Shown: positions 1 through 11,734, counted from the first letter of the stretch. The stretch: 64,000 bases of DNA from Leisingera caerulea DSM 24564 (GCF_000473325.1 NZ_KI421513.1:1993217-2057216), one strand, 5' to 3'. A program made the numbers and translations. Notes: generated by a model not told the origin, from the sequence alone.

Positions 1-1129
<1,129 letters not shown>

Positions 1130-1292
1130 TCCAGTAACAGACAGTGTTACTCGAACCAAATAAAGCAAACCATCCAAAACAAAAAACTTGGACAAACGTT
1201 GATTGTATTGCCTTCCGCTTGTGGAAACGTCCTGTGACGTAACTCAGGTGCGGCAACGCGCATTTGCTTTGCAAATACGCTGCCTGCCGCTA

Positions 1293-1337
1293 ACCGAGAA
1301 AAATCCACCTGCCGAAGGCATCTGGATTTTTCTCGGT
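1293..1337 (+). repeat. Long inverted repeat in the 23S-5S spacer
   Basis: A near-perfect stem pairs ACCGAGAAAAATCC (1293-1306) with GGATTTTTCTCGGT (1324-1337), leaving a 17-nt loop. A smaller hairpin lies just upstream (CGCATTTG/CAAATACG near 1258-1279). The right arm touches the 5' end of 5S rRNA. A role as an RNase III-type pre-rRNA processing stem is likely but inferred from position only. Confidence 0.6.
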
Positions 1338-1451
1338 TTGGTGGCCACAGCACAAGTGAAACACCCGGTCCCATCCCGAACCCGGAAGTTAAGCACTGTC
1401 GCGCCGATGGTACTTGGGCTCAAGCCCTGGGAGAGTAGGTCACCGCCAAAC
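1336..1451 (+). rRNA. rrf: 5S ribosomal RNA
   Basis: The terminal helix GTTTGGTGG pairs with CCGCCAAAC at the 3' end. The body contains the typical CCCGGTCCCATCCCGAACC loop and the GTAAGCAC-like and GGGAGAGTAGGTC segments. The length of about 116 nt is normal. The 5' boundary is uncertain by a few bases because the spacer inverted repeat runs into it. Confidence 0.93.
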
Positions 1452-1497
1452 CTAGTAAAATCCAAATAACTCTCTTAAACGGGTCAATAACACCTGT

Positions 1498-3219
<1,722 letters not shown>

Positions 3220-3753
3220 GGCGGTGTTCTCCGGTGGTTTGATGTTAACCGGGAGTTTTGCCGTCCCGGTGGTCGGCGCGGGCTGCCTCGCGGGCGAGGG
3301 CGCGCAGGAGTTCGTGAAGTGACGCGCGGGTGCTGGCGTCCTGCCGGCAGGAGCCGTTTTGCGGGCGGCCGGGTGTTTCCGGCGCCTGCTGGCATTCGGC
3401 ATGTCTCTTCCGGTCCCGTGCCATTGGCCGAGGTCTCCTGTCTCCGGTGGGCGGTGGCCGCCCGCGTGTGCTGATGGAGACAGTTTACTGCGCCGGATTG
3501 GGTTGGAGCGACCCGGGTTGTAACCCTGCGGAGACGGAAATTGTGGATAAGGGCCTCGAAATACGGAACTTTCCCTCTGCAGAGGGAGCTGGGCAGGGAT
3601 GCGGGGCATAGACCGCTCCGGCGGGGCTTTGGGACAAAGTATTTCCGGAAGGGAATTATCCGGATTTTGGATCAACCGGAGCCTGCACCGCGGAAGTTTG
3701 CGCATAAGAATTGTGCAAACCTCGCGGCGGTGCGGCTTGGTTGGCGGGCGCAT
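3220..3753. other. Intergenic region between recombinase and AAA/M41 gene, with a 16-bp palindrome
   Basis: No convincing gene is visible. A perfect palindrome TCCCTCTGCAGAGGGA lies at 3572-3587 and could be a recombinase-associated site or a transcription stop. Frames open across this stretch are biased and lack recognisable domains. Confidence 0.45.
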
Positions 3754-5985
3754 CTACTGGTCCAGGACCGGGTCTGGGCCATTTTTGCGCGGCACATCGC
3801 GCAGCCAGGACCGGACCGCCTTGGTATCGAGCTCTCGCTCACGGACCAAAGCTTTAGCCATGTCCTGCAGCAGCTGCTGATGGGGGTACAGCAATGCACG
3901 GGCGTGGTCCTCGGCGTAGTCGAGCCGCTCCTGCAGGCGCTGGCGTTCGCAGGCCGTCAGGCGGGAGGGATCCTGCGGCCCAAACCAGCCGTTGCCGTAG
4001 GCGCCGAGTCCCAGCTCGTGGTCCACTGCCAACGCAATCCGCGCAGCCTGTGCCAAGTCGGACGTGGCGCCCCCGCCGGCCCCGGCAGAAACAGTATTGA
4101 AGACGAGCCGCTCCGCTGCCCGCCCTGACAAGTGGATATACAGCTGGCGTTCAAAGTCCGCCGGCAGACCTGCGTTCGGGGGAACATCCCGCTCAATTGT
4201 GCCGCCAGATGGAGACAGGCTGATCCTCGTGATCGTCTCGCCGTAGCTCCACGAGGTGATGGCGTGACCGACTTCATGAATGGCGATGCGGTACAAGAGG
4301 TCTTGGTTCTCCTCCTGCGCCATGACCCCGAGATGGCGGCGCAGAAGCTGCAGATCGAGCGCGCAGCCGCTGTGCCGGGCTTCACTGCGAGCAGAGCGCA
4401 CCGCGGCGTCCACGTCGGCGGCGGTCTTGCCAATGCAGTCCCGCGCCAGCTGCTGCAGATCCCCCTCTTGGATTGCGTCCTGCAGCCGCTCAGCAAGGAG
4501 GTGCTGCAGCATCGCCATGTTTGGCAGCGGCATCTCGATCTTGATGTCAAACCGCCCGGCTCTCAGCACCGCGGGGTCGATGTGCTGCGGGTGGTTGCAG
4601 GCACCAACCACCATGATCCCTTCCTCCAGACCGATGCGGTCCATCTGCTCCAGGAGACCAGCGATCACCTGCGATCCATATCTGCTGCCGTGGGTGTCGC
4701 CGCTGGTGCGCGAGCTGATCGCGTCGATCTCATCGATGAACAGGATACAAGGCGCATTCTTCCGGGCTTCATCGAAGCTTCTTCGCATCGCGAGCAGCAG
4801 GTTGCCCAAATGACCTGCGCTTTGCCATTCCGCGCAGCTTGTTTGGACGTAATTGACCCCGGCGCTCCGGCCCATCGCGCGGGCGAGATGGCTTTTGCCT
4901 GTGCCGGGTACGCCGTGCAACAGCAAAGAATGGGGGATCTGGTCCCAGGCAATGCTGCCTTCGGCCCACATGTGCAGGTCTGCAACCAGTTGCCGGGCGG
5001 TGTCATAGGACCGGCCAATGCCTGTGATCTCCTCCCTCGGCGCGTGGGCTTCGGGTGGTGAAGCGGCAGCGGCAGCAAGCGCCTGGGACAGGCGTTGCGC
5101 CATCTTCTTCGCTGTGGGCGCACGCAGGGCAAAAGAGAGTGCGGGGGTGGAGAGCTCTTGCAACTGGCCGTTCGGGGGCAGCGCGGCGCGGGCGGCGGCT
5201 TCATCAATGCGGCCCGTGCGGCTGTGGGTCCGACGCAGCAGGGCGATCAGAAAATCTGCGTCCACCTGTGGCACTGTCAGCTGATGGCAGTGCTCCGCCA
5301 CCAGCGGCGCCGGCAGTGCCATCTCATCCGGCAGGCAGATCCACAAAGGCTGGCTGTGCGCCAGACCCTTGATGATCAGATCCTGCAGCTCATCAATGTG
5401 TTGCTGTTCAATCGCACCATCGCGGGCACTGGGGACAGCGAGGGTCACGCGCTGAGGCAGCTGCACCTGGCGCCGGGCGTCATAGGCCTGCCAGCCCGGC
5501 GGCAGCAGGGCGTGGTTGAGGAGATTTTCCATGTTTGCAAAGTCGCGGGGAGGAATGTTGCGCAGGATCAGCACGGTGCCACGGGCAAGCTGCGCATCCA
5601 CTGCAGCCGGGGAGCCGAAGGTCGCGGCGATCCGCAGCAGCAGAAGCAGCTTGTCTGCCGGCAGGTCTGTGCCCGGCAGCCAGCGGCCCGTGTCATCACA
5701 GGCATATGGGTCGGCACCTTCCTGCTCCAGCGCTTCCCAGAGTTCCGGCGGCAGATGCCGCGCGTCCGGCTGCTCGCTCAGATGCTGCAGCAAAGAATGG
5801 GGGTGATCCGGTGCAGGGGGCACAAGGGGCTCCTCGGCGCCAGCACTGTCGTCTGGCGCGTCTTCTTTGAGTGTCTTGCGCCGAGTTTGCTGCAGCTCTC
5901 TGTGATAGAGATGATAGCGGCGGGCGCAGTCTTCGGCGAACTGCCACCAATCGGGGCGCGCGGGGGAGTGGTTGAATTGGTTCAT
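3754..5985 (-). CDS. Soluble FtsH-like AAA+ ATPase fused to an M41 zinc metallopeptidase
   Basis: A 743-residue predicted ATP-dependent protease. The start at MNQFNHSPAR is set by GGAGG seven bases upstream; an in-frame ATG eight codons earlier lacks this. Residues 1-320 form an unusual N-terminal region, part of which (about 130-300) looks like a degenerate AAA-type module without Walker A. The working AAA domain has Walker A GVPGTGKS (358-365), Walker B ILFIDE (414-419) and a second-region-of-homology arginine at RAGRFD (475-480). The C-terminal M41 domain has HEVGH (570-574) and the third zinc-ligand Asp (about 643, TSDLAQA). No transmembrane segment is visible, unlike housekeeping FtsH. 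It lies in an integrated element beside a GIY-YIG-like protein and an unknown gene on the same strand. Substrate unknown; defence or element maintenance is speculation. Confidence 0.88.
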   Translation of the reverse strand: MNQFNHSPARPDWWQFAEDCARRYHLYHRELQQTRRKTLKEDAPDDSAGAEEPLVPPAPDHPHSLLQHLSEQPDARHLPPELWEALEQEGADPYACDDTGRWLPGTDLPADKLLLLLRIAATFGSPAAVDAQLARGTVLILRNIPPRDFANMENLLNHALLPPGWQAYDARRQVQLPQRVTLAVPSARDGAIEQQHIDELQDLIIKGLAHSQPLWICLPDEMALPAPLVAEHCHQLTVPQVDADFLIALLRRTHSRTGRIDEAAARAALPPNGQLQELSTPALSFALRAPTAKKMAQRLSQALAAAAASPPEAHAPREEITGIGRSYDTARQLVADLHMWAEGSIAWDQIPHSLLLHGVPGTGKSHLARAMGRSAGVNYVQTSCAEWQSAGHLGNLLLAMRRSFDEARKNAPCILFIDEIDAISSRTSGDTHGSRYGSQVIAGLLEQMDRIGLEEGIMVVGACNHPQHIDPAVLRAGRFDIKIEMPLPNMAMLQHLLAERLQDAIQEGDLQQLARDCIGKTAADVDAAVRSARSEARHSGCALDLQLLRRHLGVMAQEENQDLLYRIAIHEVGHAITSWSYGETITRISLSPSGGTIERDVPPNAGLPADFERQLYIHLSGRAAERLVFNTVSAGAGGGATSDLAQAARIALAVDHELGLGAYGNGWFGPQDPSRLTACERQRLQERLDYAEDHARALLYPHQQLLQDMAKALVRERELDTKAVRSWLRDVPRKNGPDPVLDQ

Positions 5986-6070
5986 GGCAAACCTCCAGTG
6001 AACAGGCAAAGAGGATCGGGCGCCTGGCAGAGCCGGGCGTGAAACAGTTCGGAAATTGAAGAGGGGGCGC

Positions 6071-6976
6071 TTAGCTGTCTTCTTCTGCCTCGATGGCGTC
6101 GAGCATCGCGAAGATCACCTGGGCCGCATCGGCGAAATAGACCTCACTTTTGACCCTCAATTCATGGGCGTAGAGGTCTGGCGGCGCGACGCTGTCGGGG
6201 TGCTCTGCCTTCAACCGCGCATGCAGGCCTTTTTCAATTTGCACAGCTGTGTGGCCGGAGCTGATGGGAACCGTCCGCAGGACCTGCGCTTCCGTCTCTT
6301 TGGTCTTCAAGAGCTGATGGTAAAGGCGGGAGACGGGATCGCGGCTGTAGCCGAGTTTGATCAGCTTGGCACCTTTGGCGAGTTTGAGCTGCATGACGTA
6401 GAGAAAGCTTGGCGCACTGCTCCAGCCCTCACTGCAATTGCTGCATTGAAACCGGCCAGTCTGCATGTTGGCTCGTGCGATCCGCTGAACATGGCCGCAG
6501 GACGCATGCCGGTACAGACGGTAGTTCTGGTTCCTGTTCGGATCCGGTCCAATCAGCTCCCAACCCTGCGCGGAGGCTTCTTCTTGCTCCTTATGCTGCT
6601 GGCAGAGTTCGCAGCGTACGTCGCAGACGCCTTCGGCGGCACGCTTCACCATCTCAAATTGCCGGCGCAAGTTATGGCCGCAGGGGGCGATATAGTGGGC
6701 ATAGTGACGGTCTTCCGGATCGCGGCCTGCCCACTTCAAACCTGCGGCCACAGCGTCGGCCTGCCACCGGTTTTGAATGCAGTGCGGGCACTGCGGCTGG
6801 CTGTTCATAAGAACAAAGATCTTGCTGGCATGTGCCCGTCGGCAGGTGTGGCAGGATAGGAGCAGGTGATAGCGGTCCTTGATGCGCTGCAGGATGCCGA
6901 AGCCCTTGGCTTCGGCGGCGGCGCGCCAATGGGGATGGACCGTTTGCGGGAAATGTTCGCAGGTTGAGTGGGGCAT
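6071..6976 (-). CDS. Multi-zinc-ribbon protein with a C-terminal GIY-YIG-like (T5orf172/MUG113) domain
   Basis: A 301-residue protein. The N-terminal two thirds hold repeated Cys/His modules: CHTC followed by CPHC, CGH followed by CELC, and CGH followed by CSNC, each spaced about 40 residues and resembling DNA- or RNA-binding zinc ribbons. The C-terminal part begins FLYVMQL and continues LIKLGYSRDP, matching the GIY-YIG-like fold found in T5orf172/MUG113 proteins, which may cut or bind nucleic acid. The start at MPHSTCEHF was chosen because GGAGG lies just upstream; an ATG 23 codons earlier lacks a ribosome site. It probably belongs to the same transcription unit as the AAA/M41 gene. Nuclease activity is inferred from fold similarity only. 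Confidence 0.75.
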   Translation of the reverse strand: MPHSTCEHFPQTVHPHWRAAAEAKGFGILQRIKDRYHLLLSCHTCRRAHASKIFVLMNSQPQCPHCIQNRWQADAVAAGLKWAGRDPEDRHYAHYIAPCGHNLRRQFEMVKRAAEGVCDVRCELCQQHKEQEEASAQGWELIGPDPNRNQNYRLYRHASCGHVQRIARANMQTGRFQCSNCSEGWSSAPSFLYVMQLKLAKGAKLIKLGYSRDPVSRLYHQLLKTKETEAQVLRTVPISSGHTAVQIEKGLHARLKAEHPDSVAPPDLYAHELRVKSEVYFADAAQVIFAMLDAIEAEEDS

Positions 6977-7116
6977 GGCAGCCTCCGCATGGCAAAATTG
7001 GGCAGGGCAGGCGCCGGGACTGGCGCTTGCTGAAACTTCAGACATGGCATGGCTGAGCCGGGCGCAGCGGCGTGTCCGCCGCGGGCCGGGGTCAGAAGAA
7101 TGCTGGGATGGTGGGC

Positions 7117-7608
7117 TTAGTTGGGCAGGAAGTTCTGCGCTTCAGCCGCTAAGGAGAGTTCGACGAGTGCGTTCATCTGACGTGCGGCTGTCTGCAGCAG
7201 GGCCTGGCAATCACCATCTTCGACGGTGAACAGCTCCTGGTTCTCATGGAATAGCTGCTGAAATCTGAGAGCCTCTTCCGGCCCCGTGGACTCGATGAGG
7301 AAGTGCAGCAGCATGCTCATGCGCTGCATTGGCAAATCTTCGGCACTGACCACCGGCGCAGTCAGGATGTCACCGCTGAGTTTAAGGCAATCCTGCCATT
7401 TGGCTTCTACGGCCTCTTGGATATCGGTGGATGCCGGATCCCAGGACAGTGCGTGCGACAGATCACGCTCCAGTTCGAGGGCTTCGTCCACTGCCTTGGT
7501 CAGTGTGTCGAAGGTGCAGGTGATGAAGGTGGGGCTGTCATCTGCGGCTGATGCGGACCACAGGGCTTTTGCCGCGCCGGGGCGCGTGATAACGGGAGTG
7601 GTAGTCAT
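7117..7608 (-). CDS. Hypothetical protein of the integrated element
   Basis: A 163-residue acidic, mostly helical protein with no signal peptide, membrane segment or motif that I recognise. The start has a good ribosome site (AGGAGA) ten bases upstream. It is the first gene of the minus-strand cassette that continues with the zinc-ribbon/GIY-YIG-like protein and the AAA/M41 protease, and it is transcribed away from the short ribbon-helix-helix gene. Codon use looks normal, so it is probably translated. Function unknown. Confidence 0.7.
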   Translation of the reverse strand: MTTTPVITRPGAAKALWSASAADDSPTFITCTFDTLTKAVDEALELERDLSHALSWDPASTDIQEAVEAKWQDCLKLSGDILTAPVVSAEDLPMQRMSMLLHFLIESTGPEEALRFQQLFHENQELFTVEDGDCQALLQTAARQMNALVELSLAAEAQNFLPN

Positions 7609-7663
7609 GCTGGTCTCCTAGTCGAGGTCAGTGTGGTTAGGGCGAGGTAAGAGGTTCCAGCTC

Positions 7664-7712
7664 TTGCCTCGCCTGAACAATGTGCGATAATGCCATCATG
7701 ATGTCAACATCA
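7664..7712 (+). promoter_or_regulatory. Promoter with a palindromic operator over the start point, for the RHH gene
   Basis: A -35-like TTGCCT (7664-7669) and a -10 GATAAT (7686-7691), preceded by TG, are 16 bp apart. The 14-bp palindrome TGATGTCAACATCA (7699-7712) would cover the transcription start. Ribbon-helix-helix proteins commonly bind short palindromes in their own promoters, so autoregulation is likely. The divergent minus-strand cassette could be controlled by the same site. Confidence 0.5.
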
Positions 7713-7728
7713 AAATGGTAATATCGGA

Positions 7729-7887
7729 ATGGCCCCTCCCAAGAAAGACACAGAAGCGCTAACGCTCAGATTGCCGCGAGAACTCATAAATGCAATCGAT
7801 GACCGACGTCGTCTTGAACCTGATCTCCCAACCCGTCCGGAAATGATTAGGCGCGCATTGATTGACTGGCTGGAGAAAACAAGCTGA
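7729..7887 (+). CDS. Short ribbon-helix-helix (Arc/CopG-type) DNA-binding protein
   Basis: A 52-residue protein with the ribbon-helix-helix pattern: a hydrophobic strand ALTLRLPRELINAID, a charged turn DRRRLEPDLP, then TRPEMIRRALIDWLEK as the second helix. The short length is normal for the family. It lies 17 bases downstream of a palindromic site and is divergent from the 163-residue gene. No toxin-like partner follows, so it is more likely an element regulator than an antitoxin. Confidence 0.72.
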   Translation: MAPPKKDTEALTLRLPRELINAIDDRRRLEPDLPTRPEMIRRALIDWLEKTS

Positions 7888-8424
7888 TCGGCAACAGGCT
7901 ACGGAAGCGAAACAACCTTCACCCCTTCCAGATTATCGAAAAACAACAAGTCATCCCAAGCCCCCGGCAGGGCGGGTCCAGCAAGCTGCTGGCCGCAGGA
8001 AGCATGTTTGGGCGGAGCCTGGACTGCGACCGAGGAGGGGATCGAAGGGTGTAGGGTAAGCATCGGACATTACAGGGTGGTGATTGCCCGCTCGCGCTAA
8101 GCTGTGCGGACGGGGTTGACTGACCGATTTCTATAGATCTGCAGGTTGCCGATCTCTATCTCCAAGCTTGTATGTATCCAAAGACCAGCAAATCTGTGAA
8201 GCCGCCGTTCGTCTTTTCTTCAGCATCCGTCGCTGCGAGCTCTGACCGGGCATTCGCCGTGCCAGGCGTGAATGACGGTAGACAGCCCAAGCACTAAATC
8301 GCTCCGCGATAGGGGTTCTGTGTGGCAGGCGTCGCGCTGAACCGGGATTTGTTTCGCGGTTTTCGATGTCGGGTGTGTGCTGTTGGTCGAGGTGATTTTA
8401 CCTCGATTGACAGAGGGTTTTGCC
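7888..8424. other. Non-coding stretch before the IS91-type module
   Basis: No supported gene. Short frames here lack ribosome sites and recognisable motifs. The left terminus of the IS91-type element probably lies in this stretch, but I cannot fix it by eye. Confidence 0.4.
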
Positions 8425-9330
8425 ATGACCATTCAGCATCCTACACCGACGACACCGCTTCGTGGCCGCATGATCGCGGATATGTCCGCACGCAATCTCG
8501 GACCTGCGTCGCAGACCAGCCACCTGCGGGCCTGCAAGCGGTTTGCCTCCTGGCTCGGGCGATCTCCGGAGACAGCTTCACCGGATGACGTGAAGCATTT
8601 CCAGCTGCATCTGATCGAGAGCGGGACCAGTATCTGCACCCGCAACCAGACCATGACCGGGCTGAAGTTCCTGTTCCGGGTCACCCTGCGCCGGCATGAC
8701 CTTGCGGCCGAAGTGTTCCACCTCAAAAAGCCCGTGAAGGTTCCCCTCGTGCTGAGCCGCAACGAGGTCAAACGCGTTCTGGCCATGGCGCCCGGCCTGA
8801 AGGCGCGCGTAATGCTGTCACTCGCCTATGGATGCGGCCTGCGGGCAAGCGAGGTCGTCCGGCTGAAGGTCGGCGACATCGACGGGGAACAGAACATTAT
8901 CCGCATTGTGCAGTCGAAGGGACGCAAGGACCGCAACGTGATGCTGCCCGTTGATATTCTGAGCCTGTTGCGAGTCTGGTGGACCGAACGCCCGACCGTC
9001 AACGACAGGGGGGTGTCCGGGCCTGATCGCGCGCTCTTTCCCGGCTATTGCGGGCGGCATCTTTCGGCCAGACAGATCTCGCGGCTGTTCAAGCAGGCAG
9101 TGCTGGCCGCCGGGATCACCAAGCCGGTCACTCTGCACACCTTGCGTCACAGCTTCGCGACGCACCTGCTGGAACGCGGCGTGGATATCCGGATCATTCA
9201 GGCGCTGCTCGGGCATGCCAAACTCACCACGACGGCGCACTATGCCAGCGTTGCCACCGGCATGATCTCGGCGGTGGAGAGCCCGCTGGACGGCCTGACC
9301 GCGGCGAAGCGCAGGAAAGGCGCCTCATAG
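8425..9330 (+). CDS. Tyrosine recombinase (XerD-like) of an IS91-type element
   Basis: A 301-residue recombinase with the complete catalytic set: Arg about 140 (GLRASEVVRL), a Lys at about 165-168 (SKGRKDRN), His-x-x-Arg at about 238-241 (HTLRHSF), His about 264 (LLGHAKLTT) and nucleophile Tyr about 273 (TAHYASV). The N-terminal 100 residues are a SAM-like core-binding domain. The start at MTIQHPTP follows an AGAGGG ribosome site; a longer frame begins 16 codons upstream without support. It almost abuts the IS91 transposase and probably assists its movement. Confidence 0.9.
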   Translation: MTIQHPTPTTPLRGRMIADMSARNLGPASQTSHLRACKRFASWLGRSPETASPDDVKHFQLHLIESGTSICTRNQTMTGLKFLFRVTLRRHDLAAEVFHLKKPVKVPLVLSRNEVKRVLAMAPGLKARVMLSLAYGCGLRASEVVRLKVGDIDGEQNIIRIVQSKGRKDRNVMLPVDILSLLRVWWTERPTVNDRGVSGPDRALFPGYCGRHLSARQISRLFKQAVLAAGITKPVTLHTLRHSFATHLLERGVDIRIIQALLGHAKLTTTAHYASVATGMISAVESPLDGLTAAKRRKGAS

Positions 9331-9336
9331 ACTGCG

Positions 9337-10545
9337 TTGTCCCGGCCGAAGCTGGAGGTTGCGGATATCTTCCGGGTCCATGGTTCTGCCTGGCGGGCGG
9401 CCAATGCAGGCCATATCAGCCTCGACCAGTTGAAAGTGATGCACGCCATCACGCGCTGCCGCACGGCAGCGCTCGGCGGCCATGCCGCGCGGTGTGAAGA
9501 CTGCGGGCATGAACACATCGCCTATAATTCCTGCCGCAATCGCCATTGTCCCAAATGTCAGGCGGGTGCGGCAAAGGTCTGGCTGGCGGCGCGCGAGGCC
9601 GAACTGCTGCCCGTGCGGTATTTCCATCTGGTCTTCACCCTACCGAAGCCGATCGCCGACATCGCGCGCACCAACAAGCGGGAGATCTACAACCTGCTTA
9701 TGCGGGCGAGCGCGGATACGGTGATCCGGGTCGCCGCCGACCCCAAGCACCTCGGCGCCCGGGTCGGCATCACGTCCGTGCTGCACACCTGGGGCTCAGC
9801 AATGACGCACCACCCGCATGTCCACATGATCGTGCCCGGCGGCGGCTTGTCTGCGGACGGGGCGCGGTGGATCGACTGCCGCAGGAACTTCTTTTTGTCC
9901 GTCCGGGTTCTGTCCCGCCTGTACCGGCGGCTTATTCTGGACGGACTTGCCCGGCTGCACGATGCCGGAACGCTTCAGTTCTTCGGCGATCACGCCGAGC
10001 TCGTCGATCGCGCGGTCTTCAACGCCTTCCTGCGACCGCTGCGCAAGATCGACTGGGTCGTCTATGCCAAGGAACCGTTCGCCGGGCCAAAAGCCGTGTT
10101 GGCGTACCTATCGCGCTACACGCACAGGATCGCGATCTCAAACAGCCGACTGATCCGGTTCGATGCACACAGCGTGACATTCAAGGTCAAGGATTACCGC
10201 GTCAACGGTCCCGGGAGGCATACCACCATTACCCTGAAGACCGGCGAGTTCATTCGGCGCTTCCTGATCCATGTCCTGCCCAAGGGGCAGCATCGCATCC
10301 GCCACTACGGCTTCTTCGGGAATGGCAACCGTGCGGCCAATATCGCCAGGATCAGGGAACTGCTCGGGAACGGACAGCCAGGTCCGGATCTCGGGCACGA
10401 CGGCACGGCCGGTGACACCGATGCACCCGCCCGCGTCCTCGCGCTGCCATGCCCCTGCTGTGGCGGGCGGTTGATCATCTCCGAAACCATTGCGCCAGAA
10501 CGGTACCCCAGAGCGCCGCCAGGAGCAGCGAGGGCCGCTGCATGA
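9337..10545 (+). CDS. IS91-family HUH transposase
   Basis: A 402-residue rolling-circle transposase. An N-terminal zinc-binding region has CEDCGHEH, then CRNRHCPKCQ (about 53-74). The HUH metal site is HPHVH (about 159-163), and the likely catalytic tyrosine region is AYLSRYTHR (about 256-264). The C-terminus has a further CPCCGG. The best start appears to be TTG at 9337, six bases after the recombinase stop, suggesting translational coupling. No frameshift was seen, so the element may be active. Confidence 0.92.
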   Translation: MSRPKLEVADIFRVHGSAWRAANAGHISLDQLKVMHAITRCRTAALGGHAARCEDCGHEHIAYNSCRNRHCPKCQAGAAKVWLAAREAELLPVRYFHLVFTLPKPIADIARTNKREIYNLLMRASADTVIRVAADPKHLGARVGITSVLHTWGSAMTHHPHVHMIVPGGGLSADGARWIDCRRNFFLSVRVLSRLYRRLILDGLARLHDAGTLQFFGDHAELVDRAVFNAFLRPLRKIDWVVYAKEPFAGPKAVLAYLSRYTHRIAISNSRLIRFDAHSVTFKVKDYRVNGPGRHTTITLKTGEFIRRFLIHVLPKGQHRIRHYGFFGNGNRAANIARIRELLGNGQPGPDLGHDGTAGDTDAPARVLALPCPCCGGRLIISETIAPERYPRAPPGAARAAA

Positions 10546-10994
10546 CACGCGCGCCAAAGACCGGAAGTCCAATTGCCGCTGCTCACGTTACCGCTTGCGG
10601 CCAAGCCGGAATGCCTGCAACCCGGATAGCAGTGGTGCGAAGGTTGTCGGCCCCCGCAAGACGCGGCGCATGCCCATCAAAGCTCGCAGAATCCGTACCG
10701 AAGCTGCCTGCAACGAGCGCGCTTGGGCCAACCTGCAGAGCAATAACCAAGGCAATCAACCCCTTCAAATCCCCATAGACCCAGCTGGTCTGCCCAATTC
10801 CAACACCGCGATTTCCCGCTTGCGCGCTTCTCCGACGCCAGGCAATGCCGCGCATCATTCAAACGTCGCGCGTGGCGTCCGAGAAACCTGCAGCAACACG
10901 GACTTAAGAAGATACCAAAGCAGCACTTGCAATGGATTGCGGCCGACAACGCAGCCGTAAGTTATCGGGCTTGAATGAAACAGTGTGCAATTAC
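10546..10994. other. Non-coding stretch between the IS91 transposase and the right repeat
   Basis: No convincing gene. The longest frame (10490-10960) overlaps the end of the transposase, has an unlikely composition and no ribosome site. This interval should contain the right end of the IS91-type element and then old element or host sequence. Confidence 0.4.
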
Positions 10995-11080
10995 TGCTCC
11001 CGCGTTCAACGCTAATTCCTAATATATATCAGAGGCTTCGGTGTGTCATTCGGGGACTTCTCCGTCTTTGGGCCTGAAAT
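10995..11080 (+). repeat. Right copy of the imperfect direct repeat; attR-like relic
   Basis: TGCTCCCGC (10995-11003), CTAATTCCT (11012-11020) and AGGCTTCGG (11032-11040) occur in the same order and spacing as in the copy at the tRNA-fMet 3' end (1561 onward), and similarity continues to about 11080. Read antisense, the copy resembles the 3' end of the recombinase gene with a stop inside. It is either the right boundary of the element or the remains of a related recombinase gene. Confidence 0.55.
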
Positions 11081-11099
11081 GCACTGTCTGGATTGGTCC

Positions 11100-11554
11100 G
11101 ACGTATTGTTTAAGAAAGGGAAGGCCGAGAACACCTGGCGATCCGGGTGCTGCGCAAGCTGAACTTAACCGAGGTCATCGGCGCCCTGACCGACCTGTTC
11201 ATCCTGCGAGGACCCCAAAATATGTGCGAAGCGACAGCGGGTCTGAGTTCGCCGCTCAGGCGGTGCGGGATTGGATCGCGGCCGCCGGCGCCAAGACGGC
11301 CTGCATTGAACCAGGAAGTCCTTGGGAGAACGGCTATGTTGAGAGCTTTAACGCCCGGTTCCGCGACGAGTTGCTGAACCGTGAAATCTTCTACTCACTG
11401 CTTGAAGCACAGATCATCATCAAAGGCCGGAGAAAACACGACAATACCAAACGGCCCTCCCAGTGCCTTGGGCTGCCGACCATCGGCTCCGGAAGCCATC
11501 GTCTTGATGGACCACAGGCCTATCATGCACCAACTTTCAATTTGGACCACTTAA
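11100..11554 (+). pseudogene. Decayed IS3-family transposase (orfB), C-terminal part
   Basis: Pieces of an IS3-type DDE integrase core are spread over reading frames. One frame gives LTEVIGALTDLFILRGP up to about 11215. A second gives YVRSDSGSEFAAQAVRDW, then GSPWENGYVESFNARFRDE and the catalytic Glu region to about 11465. A third gives [17 protein letters not shown] up to the stop at 11552-11554. At least two frameshifts and loss of the 5' half make it non-functional. It lies immediately outside the right repeat of the tRNA-fMet element. Confidence 0.8.
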
Positions 11555-11734
11555 GAGATGCTGCTCATTGTCAGGCTCCCGGCAAATGCAATCATGCCGG
11601 TTTTTACATGCCCAACTCTGCGGCTTTCCACATAAACCTGAAATCACGGTGGCCGGATCTTGCACAGCTGCGCCAGCCATTACAAAACAACAGGTTGCGC
11701 CCACAGCGTTTTCCTCCCCAACTCAGCGGCCGGC

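Larger units (their letters stand above)
8425..10545 (+). mobile_element. IS91-type element with accessory tyrosine recombinase (coding core; termini not defined)
   Basis: A tyrosine recombinase gene and an HUH transposase gene lie six bases apart on the same strand, an arrangement known for IS91-family elements. The coordinates given cover the two genes only. IS91-type elements lack terminal inverted repeats and move by rolling-circle transposition, so the ends need comparison with another copy. Confidence 0.75.

Noticed and set aside
8116..8140. TTGACT followed by TATAGA, promoter-like
   Set aside because: The spacing is only about 10 bp, too short for a sigma-70 promoter.
10490..10960. 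Possible 156-residue gene after the IS91 transposase
   Set aside because: It overlaps the transposase end in another frame, lacks a ribosome site and has an implausible composition.
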